Shown piece by piece: positions 55,101-64,000 of a stretch of 64,000 bases of DNA. How positions within the stretch are numbered: the stretch's first letter is position 1; each line of letters begins with the position of its first letter. The DNA lies in contig CANTUZ010000002.1 in assembly GCA_947846985.1 (NCBI GenBank), positions 156,049,889-156,113,888 on the forward strand. Reading direction: 5' to 3'. This DNA comes from Fratercula arctica (lineage: Eukaryota > Chordata > Aves > Charadriiformes > Alcidae). The notes under the pieces are model-generated. The model was not told the DNA's origin. It made no database searches and was given only the letters and a program-made list of their open reading frames with translations. A program made the position numbers and the translations under genes.

Positions 55101-58100
55101 TGAAAAGAAAAAACTGACTAACACGACCACTTGCGGCATTCATTGTCGAGAAGCAGGAACAGGACTATGACAGTCCCACATGCTTGTGGGGATGAAGAGG
55201 ACTGCCCCCACCATTTCACTTGGGAAATCAGAGTCTGTAGCTGTTGGATAAGCACAAAGTGAAAGACAAGAGGAGGAGGATTGGAGCTCGCTGTTAAAAA
55301 GCACTTCTTTACTGTCTTACTCCAGTGGGGCAAGGATTCAGTGGGAAAAAAGTGTTAAATCTCTGTGTAGGTCAGGTTCCCAGTCCTGCTCCAGGCTTGT
55401 GCGGGCGAAATCCAGTGTAAATCCAGACAGGATTTAACTATAAAGCTGCACCTTACAAAAGTGTACCTGTCTTCCTGTTACCAGTGAAAACAAACAGAAA
55501 GGAAAGTCAATGAAAAGTCACAGAAAACAATATCTAAGAGATAAAAAATACTGAATAAAAGTCAGTCCTGAAACATCCTGAAACAATATCTGCTGGGCTG
55601 TGAAGTAGAATCATATTTCACCAGTACATTCAGAACAGGTAAAGTTAGTCTAGATCAGATAAAATATGGTAAGGAATAAATTTGCAAAGAGCATAGAAAT
55701 GGTTAAAACAATACACCATTTTGACTTCAGCACGCTTTTGATTTATGTCACTATGCACTGGCATAGCTACCAGACATACTGATTTCAGGTCTTGCTACTT
55801 CCAGAGCTGCAGAGGCAACAGACGTCATCACAGGCTTCTCTCTGCATCGTGGAAAGGAAATGTCTTTTTTAAAGCCATCTGAGATGATTATTGATACTTT
55901 TCTCTTAGAAACTTTCCATTTTGGTAAGTTGCTCTTATTAAAAGTAAAACAAATGCCCCACCCCAAAATCAGAACTTTTGTTTCCAGTGCATTTTTAAAT
56001 CTGAGTGCATTTTTCAATGCACAGTAACTTGCATGCTCATGTATGAGTTTCATAAGTGAAACCAGAATCTTTCTGTCCTTCATTCTAACTCCAGAATACA
56101 CAGCAAAAAATGGTATATGATTATAACATTAATTCTCCCATGAAGACATCTGTATTTTTTTCTTGATAATATATTATTTAATGCTAATAAATTGTAATCT
56201 TTTCAAATATTTCCCTATTTAAATATGCATATTGCAACATTCTGGGAGAAGGTTGGATTCATGATGAAACAAACTACAGAAAAAAAATAATCCTTAATAG
56301 TAAAACGGCCAGTTTCTTCAGTAAATAAATACCTGCATGTAGGCTCAAAAGACCAGACCTGACACTTTGTTCTACTCACAGCCTCGCAGTATATAAAGAA
56401 GTATAGTCAACCAAGAGACCAGCCATACATTACTCAGTTGCAATGTCTTTGGATCTGTAGTGATAAGACTTTAAAAATGGGAAACGTTTCAATCATACAG
56501 TTTTAGCTCCTCATGTTTGTAAGCACCTAGCTGACTTCTGCTAACTGTAGATGTTTCCATAACTACCTCATTCCCATCTGTTTCACTTTGAAAGCAAAGT
56601 ACCTGGATTCCCAAAAATTGTTGATGTAGGTCCCTGTTAGTAGCAGTTTGAATGGCTATGGACATTTGGAAAAGCACATACTGTTCATATTGGCCACAAA
56701 AATCTACTTTTAATAAATTCCAGAAGTTAGGTACAGCACCAAAATATCAACGTGGGTCAGCGACAGCTGAAGACTCAAGTCTTCTTGTCAGTGACAAAGA
56801 AGCACCCCTTAAGAAGCAGCGTTCCTGTTCTCCAGGTCCTTTTTATCAATGAACCTCTGAATGGAGGTTTGCAAAGGCACTGGGATAAAACAGCTTCCTT
56901 TGCCTTAATCCAAAACCCATTTAGATAAATAGTAAGAGTCCCATTTGTTCCAGGGAGGTTTGAATCTGACCCTATGTCCATTTAAATATTGGCTTTTATG
57001 CAGAACACTTCAAACATTCTGACTTTTTGAGCCAACCACAGGCTGAGGTGGTGGCAAGGCATGCTGCCAATGGAAGGTGGTTGCCCTGATTTTCTTACTG
57101 GAGTGATAAAGTACAGGAAAATATTGTCCCTGCTGTGATTGCTAAAAAGGATTTCCCTGTGTTCTGCTTGCTGGGCTGTGAAATGCAGGAGCCAGGGCTT
57201 TATGGTTTTGTTCTTTCGCCTTCAGTTGTGTCATTCTCATATGGTTTGTCCCCACTGCAAGACTGAGTCAGAAATGAAGTCATGTCGTGCTTTATTTCAG
57301 GCTCAGGCCGCGTATTGCCATGGATAACGTTCACCTGTTTGGAAATATGAAGCAATCTGTAGAGATTGACACTAAATCAAGGATTATGTTTTATTCCCAG
57401 AACCTCTGCGCTCGGTAGCAAATAGCCAGTCAAATCTAGGCATCCTACAGCAATAAAGCACAATGTCGCTAAGGGAAATAACATCCTGCCCAGCAGAATA
57501 AAGGGGTGAGAAGTCTTTTAACTTCACCCATAGTTACAACAACAATTTCACAGATCATTTGTCTGGCCCATGCTGTCACTTCTGCTTTGACACTTCAAAA
57601 CTAGACTCACTCCTTGGCTAGTGGTTAGTCTGCTGCTTGTCGCTATCATCAGCAAATGTGACATATATTTTCTTTTGAACCCCAATCCATCTTCCAGCTG
57701 GACAGTGAAATGTACAGTACAGCCTGGCTCTGGCGTCAGCCTGTGCAGCACTGCAGCTTCTCAGCTCCCTCCTTGTTAAAAGACCTCCGCGCCTTTGGTA
57801 GCCCTCTCACTCCGCTCGCTAAGCAGATCTTTCACACAGACACATATTTCAGCTTCAGTGCTCTGACCTCATGCTGCTTTTCTTCTCCTTTGTGTAGCAT
57901 TTAGTTTGATCAATACTTTCACTCTTCCTTATCTGCTGTGGAGATTCCCTTAAACCATCAAGGAAGTTTGTCTTTTTTGCATGTTTGTTTTGCCTGACCT
58001 GCCTTCGGTGTTTGTATTGGCTGCCTTTAATCACTCCATCTTACCCAACTTAGTAGCAACACTGCAAGCCAGTCGTAGTTGCTCATTTCTGATGCTCCTG

Positions 58101-59979
58101 TTTCCTGGCATTTAAAATAAAACCTCCTAGCCCTTCTGTGTTGCAAAGGAATGCCTCCAGATACAAATGAGCATGGACATGTCTACAAATAATGATACTT
58201 AGGAAAACAAGACTCAAAGGTGAAGCTTACATAGCTAAGCCCAAGCGCTTGTGTACCATGCGGTGTCACTGACAGCAGAACTGAAGTTATTCTAAAGCAG
58301 AAAGGGTCATAGCTTTTAGGGAAGTTTCAAAAGGATGTCCTTTCCCACATGGACTTGAAATCAGCAGGTAGAATGGGTATGTAATGCAATGTTCCCCGGC
58401 AGAGGAAAGGAAATAGAGAGGAACACTGAGACTGTAAAACCTATTTCAGCCATCAAGGTGAACAGCTTTTGGAGAGATAACACTGAAGAAACAAAGGTTC
58501 CCTCTCCTGTAGCTTCCCTGTCTGCCTGGCCTTGCAATAGCACTTTTTGTGCTCTAAATATGAAAGATGACTTCAGCTTATTAAAGAAATAACATTCAGT
58601 TCTCCTTAATAGGATAATTCTGGCCATTTCAATGTCAAGACTTATATTTTTTTTGCAGTGATTTGATCTGGAACATCCAGATAACATTTATCTACCACAA
58701 ATGGATTTTGTTGAAAGAATAAGAAAGCTTTAAACAGGCACATAAGTGAGAGGTCAGTGAAATTAAGTAGGTATTTCTCTCTGTGTATTTAAATGTGCCC
58801 TGTCCTTTTCTTGTCTGTTCTCTCCATCCAGCATGGGGCAGAAGAAATTCTGGCTGAAGAAGGAATATCTCTGTGGAAAAAGAGATCTGTGGAGTTTGGA
58901 AAGTCTTTGGGCAGTGAATGTGAGGAGGCCTCAAAGAGGTCAGGTTCGGATGTATTTATAAAGACAAAACTGGCTGAAATGAGCTCCATTGGCTTCACTT
59001 CAAGCTCTTCAGGCAAATTTCTCGTAGCATGGAGGCCCTTAGAGAGCCCTGGAATTTGGCTCAGTGGTTTTCGTGACATCTCTATTTTCAGAACCTAAAT
59101 GTTGGTCCTCATCTGCTTGGGTAGGGCTGGTCCATTGGGCAATCACTGCAGGGCACTGTAGTGATGTTTGTTGTCTTTTAAAGCTGCTACTTCAGCTACC
59201 CCTACTTGTTGGAAAGCAGCACGTATTCCCTCAGCCCGCTAAGAAGTGGGGTGCTTATACCCCAGGTAGCTAATTTAAAGGCAGCTCAAGTTTTTCCAGT
59301 GCTATGCTGTAGCCTTTTCTATCACTTAGCGTAGACTTTCCCTCAGTGTTCCTGTGTTTAATATAGCCCATGCTGGGGACCATGAAATAATAAGCAACCT
59401 TGTGTCTCTAGAGATACTGGCACTGTGAAAACTCATTTCTGATGCTAGAATTCCTAGAGAGCTTTCAAAAACTTGAAGAATGCTTCATTTTTAGGGACTC
59501 AGCTTCTAAATCATGTCTGCCGCTATAAAAGTGATACACTTTTAAGCTCCATACTGTTCATGCATTTTTTAATATTTCTATTTAATTATTTGCTTGCTTG
59601 CCTGGGCCATTTTCTTTTCTCTTAATAAGAGCAAAATGAAGTTAAAGTGTATGCATTATTAAATTTAATACGGAGTTACAATTGAATTACAAAGTACTAG
59701 CCATTTCTCTTATTTATTATGATGTACTGGTCTCTCTCTTTCACTCACAATGGATCTTCTTTTTCTGCTTGTAAGATCTGGGGGAAATGGCCTAATAAGC
59801 TGTCTTTTACAGCTGAGATTTTCAGAGCAACTTCAGATCTCTGGATGCCCTCATCCCACTTAATTTAATGAAGACTGAGAATCAAATCCCTTAAGCAACT
59901 ATGAAAACTTCAGAAGGGAGGGAGGATATTCCAGCAGCCAGGGCCTTTGTGTGCCGAGCCTGCCTGGGCCATTGGAGAC
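52109..59979. other. unique non-coding stretch
   Basis: Nearly 8 kb with no clear dispersed repeat and no recognisable exon. T12 lies at 52538-52549 and A15 at 52884-52898. The ORFs (up to 121 codons at 53719-54084, with an opposing ORF at 53824-54138) overlap on both strands and are unfamiliar. Confidence 0.5.
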
Positions 59980-60105
59980 TCCCTCTGTGACCTATGACTT
60001 CACCTTGCTTTCCCATCCGCAAAGCGTGGACAATGCACTTTGTCACTTATTGCGGGGACATGGGGGTTGTGTGGGGATGAAGATGTTAAATACGTTGAAT
60101 TTTTA
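59980..60105 (+). mobile_element. MIR-like ancient SINE remnant
   Basis: In order: CTCTGTGACCTATGACTTCA, CCTTGCTTTCCCATCCGCAA, AGCGTGGACAATG, then GGGGTTGTGTGGGGATGAAG and ATGTTAAATACGTTGAA. This parallels the plus-strand MIR core (TGTGACCTTGGGCAAGTCACTT ... TTTCCCCATCTGTAAAATGGGGATAATG ... GGGTTGTTGTGAGGATTAAATG). Well ordered but diverged. Confidence 0.55.
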
Positions 60106-63100
60106 GACTGCATAGAGACAGGGTTGTGTACCTAATACAGATTCCACAGAATTTCAGAACCATTTCCTTGCATTGACACTACAATCCTGGCATTTCATAC
60201 AGGCCTGTCTTATTGTAGAAAGTTATAAACATCAACATGACAGAACCTGCATTATTTGATACAAGAAGCCATCAATCCCCCTGAACAAGAGAGATGAAAA
60301 TAATGATTCAGGTAGAAACACTCAGAAGAAAAAGAAGCTTAGGTTAAGAGAGCATCCTGTCCCAACAATTTTAAAAAAGTAAATATTGGCCATGAAAATT
60401 TTAGGCTACAAAATTGGCATGGTCTTACAGAAGGGGCAATGGAGATAAAAACGTGTAGCATGATTATGATCTGGAGTCCAGAAAGCGTAGCAGCAAATGA
60501 TTGGATAAAAAAAAAAAAAAAAAAAAGTCTGTCAATCTCATTGTACTGAAAACTGTGCAAGATTCCTTCTTTCAGAGTGAAGGACTCTTTTTATAACCAT
60601 AGTTACCTCTCTTATGCAATTCCTACATGATTTTGACTGAGAGAAGTGAAGGGGAGTAAATGTGTATTGGTTTCTAAGGCATACTGGATCTAACTGAGGG
60701 CCATCAGAAAGAAAAGAAATAGGAAATGTTAATCTACCAGAAAAATGCAAAAGGAGATCTAAAGCTGGTCAGAAAGTTTTGACTGGAAATAATATGCAAA
60801 TATCTTAACATGAAGGAGTGGCACAGATCACTAAGATAGGTGGACTGGATTTCCCACTGCAGAAAGATGTCTCACTCCCTCTCTCCCTCTGTAATAGGCT
60901 TTGGAGGATTCTTTCAGAGCTTGAATTTCATGCCTATGCATATGAGGAAAAATATAGTAATGATAGGATGACTCTTAGTTAAAATTTTTCTCTTGTCTTC
61001 TCCAAGGAATACAGAGTGATGCTAGATTAATGGAGGTAGCATTAATTTGATAGTGCCTTATCAATTAGACACTTTTAAAAAAAGAGATTACAAATGTAAC
61101 TGCTGTGAATCTGGAAAGAAATTATTTTCCCTCTGAACTGGAGAGGAGAGGAGAGCAGAGGAGGGAGAAAACCCTGAGATCTGGGTCGTACAGTGTTCTG
61201 CAGTATGCTGAATTTACCTGACATGCGTAAACACACAAACTTCAACAAGCACCAGCCTGGTCATAAAACTGCTTTTCTGGATTTATTTGTAGGATTAAGG
61301 ACTGTAAATCCATCTCACTAGGGAATGTCTGGCTCAGATACTCAGCAACAGATACAAATCCTTTCCCACGTAGGTCATTGGGCTGGGTCTGCTCCAGGTC
61401 AGTAGTGGTCAAAGGTAAATGTTATCTCATGACAAAAGTCTAAAGTGGTTCCCATTAAAAACTTTAAATGAGCAATTGCTCTTTCACCTAATTTCTTATA
61501 TTACGTCTAAAACTGTCTTGCAATTGGAATAGCATAGAGGTTATTAGCTTACAGACCAACTCTTAGTTATCCAGGATAATGGTGGTTCAGACCACTGGGT
61601 AAACAGAAAGAATTAGTGATATGGATGCAAGCTGTAAAGACATCCATCTGGCTCTGTATGGAGCCAGTCTGGGTCCAAGCAGGACTCATTAGCTTTCAGC
61701 TCCAGCTTTGCAGGGTTTGGATCAGTTGCTGTAGAGCCACTGACCACTCCAGTCCCCTGCAGTCCCGAAGGACTGTGAAGGTGAATGTGCACCACCATAC
61801 AAATGTACAGGGCCTCTTCCCTTGCAGTGTGGTGCTGCTGACTTTCCCGGAGAAAACACTGGGAGTGCAGTGCAGAGAGCTTACCTTTAGGAGGATCACT
61901 GCTCCTCAGCACTTGCCAGGGCTTTCATTGCAGCTCCACACAGAAACACCTGAACTGGCTCTATACAGACCGACCTCAGATCAAGCACTGGAGTTCATCT
62001 TCTGCTTCATCACATATGCAGGTGCCTCCAGCAGACCCCACCAGGAGCATGGCTGTACTTGGGCAGGCTGACTGATGGACCCAGCAAGCAGGGACTGGCA
62101 TCGGCAACCCCATCAGTCAGCAGCCCAGTGATCCAACCAAGGAAGGGTGAGTTGGCCACATTATGGCAACGGAATGATTTCGTGATCACAGCCAAACACA
62201 TTTGCAATGGAGAAACCACCACCACACTCAGCAACAGTTTTCTCCCAAGCTGCCCCACGGAAGAAGTTGTTATGACACGGAGACGTCCAGTTTTTACCAA
62301 GAGTTGCTGAGCATCATATTTCCAAAAGCTGACAAGCCTCCCGGCTTAAAAAAGGTGAAAGAGCACAGGACTGGAAGGGAGTGTATGCGGTTCAGCGCTC
62401 TCCCACTTTAATCCACAGCATCTGACTGCTGACAAGATAGGCTATTACAGCTCCTTTAGGGCTCTTCAGCATGCTTGTGCCAGTTCTTAATCTATGGATC
62501 ATTGACATGATGGAACATAATGGCAGCTTCAGAGCCCATTACATTTTCAGTTGTCAGACTGAACACGGGAAGATGCTCATCAGCTGAAACTCGCTATAAC
62601 GCAACATACAGACATGTTCATGACGACTTTAATCTTTCATACTAGAAAGGTACAAAACACACCACTCCACATTTTTTTTTTTTAATTGCAAAGGCCAAAT
62701 CACCAATTATAATGAAGCAAAATGATTTCATTAGAGTTGCTTTTTTCCCATTTCTAAGCTAAAACATTACAATTACAAAACCATCGCAGATTCAGAGTAC
62801 TATTTTTGTTCCTTTACTTAGTATTTGATTCGAAAATTTGTTTTTAAAGGGTGCTTAAAATTGCTATTCACTCTTACAACTTTCCTGACAGATCTCATTT
62901 ATAAGCACATTACTGTTTAGAGGTGAAAGGTAAAGAGCTACAAAGTGGGATCCAGAAGGATATCTCAACAGCATCCTGTCCAAGATGTAGCTTAAAAGGA
63001 CAGTAGCCAGAGCAATTAATTAAATCATACCTACTTTCACCTTAAAAATTTCAGCACTGAATCTCACATCTCTACACTGCCCTTCACAGGAGTAACAGTG

Positions 63101-64000
63101 GAGTGGGTAAAAGTTGTCAGCTTTGCTGTCAGTGATGAAATGAATGGCAAGCAGAGATTTGATTCACGACCTGGCAGGTAACAACAACAAAAACCTGCTA
63201 AGTGTGATTTTATTGTCAAGGCATTGATGGGTTTAGCTTGTTTCTGGCTAAAGAAAAAAAAAAAAATATCTCCAACTTCCCGTACACTTAAACAAGTTCA
63301 AAAGGGGAAGGCTATAGCTTTTTCCTCAGCATTCAGAAGTTGAAATAGAGAACTTGTATGGAGGTCAGGATGTCTACAAAAGCTCTGTGAAATGAACTCA
63401 GCCTCCACCATTGCCTGATTCACTTTAGCTCCTTTCTCTCGTGTGTGAGCTTGTCTGTTAAGGTGACAACCTTGATGGCAACATCTTGAGAGCCACTCCA
63501 AAGTAATTTCAAGCAATATATAATTACCATGGGGCTGAAAGCTCCCAGCTTACAAAGCAATAGCAGCTGTGTGAGATCTAGCCCATCTGGCAGGATGATA
63601 GCTCTGCAAGGTTCTCCAGCTTCCTTTGCAAGCAAATAGCTTACCCACTCGATCACAGGACAATTCATTGGGGCTCCGCAGGATCGGGGCCCAGCTGTGT
63701 CTCTGCCTCGTTCTCTGAGAAATCGCAGCATTTCTCCGAGGACAAGGAATCGGCAGTTAATGCTACCAAGGCAAACGTCAGTGAAAGGTGCAGGATGAGC
63801 GCTCGCAGGGTATGTTGGGAGCAATAGAAACCAAATCACAGCTTCCCCATACTAAGGATAATCCTGGTTTTAGAAAGATCAGCACTAACGGAGAGCTTGC
63901 TCAGTCCCTTTGCTGAGGGGATTGACAGGTTACAGAGAGCTCTTCCAGCATCCGCAGTGGCCCAAGCCAACATCCGGATTCAAACATCTCTCCTGACTTG
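60106..64000. other. unique non-coding stretch
   Basis: No gene supported. A20 lies at 60507-60526, T11 at about 62671-62681 and A13 at 63254-63266. Two unfamiliar ORFs stand out by length: 151 codons at 61616-62071 (plus) and 139 codons at 63420-63839 (minus, with a hydrophobic start). Both lie within what chance gives in 64 kb. The section 62480-62800 is AT-rich with ATTA words and might be conserved non-coding DNA. Confidence 0.5.
60507..60526. repeat. A20 homopolymer
   Basis: Twenty uninterrupted A. Confidence 0.9.

Noticed and set aside
61616..62071. 151-codon plus-strand ORF
   Set aside because: No recognisable domain, opposed by minus-strand ORFs at 61613-61912 and 61696-61899; length is within chance for 64 kb in six frames.
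63120..63180. Possible MIR-like remnant (TGGCAAGCAGAGATTTGATTC)
   Set aside because: Only one block resembles the core; no second ordered block.
63420..63839. 139-codon minus-strand ORF with a hydrophobic, signal-like start
   Set aside because: No family recognised, no neighbouring exon signals, Cys and Trp scattered without pattern. A conservation test would be needed before calling it.
1..64000. CRISPR arrays, operons, prokaryotic origins, tRNA or rRNA genes
   Set aside because: No regularly spaced repeats, no Shine-Dalgarno-led gene trains and no cloverleaf or rRNA landmarks seen; the CR1 and LTR content is that of a bird nuclear genome.

Overview
The window reads as nuclear DNA from a bird. 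The evidence is eleven clear copies or segments of the avian LINE CR1 (with its reverse-transcriptase ORF2 and the ATTCTATG- or TCACAGAA-type 3' tail), two complete solo LTRs of avian endogenous-retrovirus type with target-site duplications (TSDs), a third truncated LTR relative, ancient MIR-like SINE remnants, long A/T homopolymers and one large GGAA microsatellite. There is no bacterial-style gene packing. No protein-coding host gene, exon series, rRNA or tRNA could be supported. The window looks like intergenic or intronic DNA.

Layout. 1-5 kb: unique AT-rich DNA, no feature. 5.0-5.7 kb: CR1 on the plus strand. 7.1-9.1 kb: a 2-kb minus-strand CR1 mosaic with an inverted tail fragment and an internal duplication. 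9.1-15.6 kb: unique DNA with one perfect 20-bp palindrome and a T tract. 15.66-16.75 kb: solo LTR (TSD CCTGC). 17.3-17.95 kb: CR1. 18.92-19.59 kb: second solo LTR (TSD AGTGC, TATA box). 19.6-26.5 kb: unique DNA, A/T tracts and two MIR-like remnants. 26.5-27.1 kb: GC- and CpG-rich truncated relative of the first LTR, followed by facing T24 and A21 tracts. 28.4-29.1 kb: MIR-like remnants. 29.24-29.89 kb: CR1 on the plus strand, a 27-bp tandem duplication, then an unidentified ORF-rich stretch to 30.6 kb. 30.6-36.7 kb: unique DNA. 36.7-42.9 kb: four minus-strand CR1 fragments. 44.15-44.33 kb: purine tract with (GGAA)n. 47.38 kb: fragment related to the second LTR. 48.7-52.1 kb: old CR1 3' end, a 1.36-kb CR1 ending in a perfect 33-bp foldback, a MIR-like remnant and one more CR1. 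52.1-64 kb: unique DNA with one MIR-like remnant.

Nothing here forms a working pathway. All CR1 copies are 5'-truncated and carry stops, frameshifts or lost catalytic residues. Both solo LTRs lack internal retroviral genes. The most informative items are structural: the foldback at the 5' end of the 49.3-50.7 kb CR1, the rearranged CR1 block at 7.1-9.1 kb, the LTR pair with exact TSDs, the CpG-retaining LTR relative and the unidentified ORF block at 30 kb. No convincing new biological system was found. Family names come from remembered consensus features, not from a database search.
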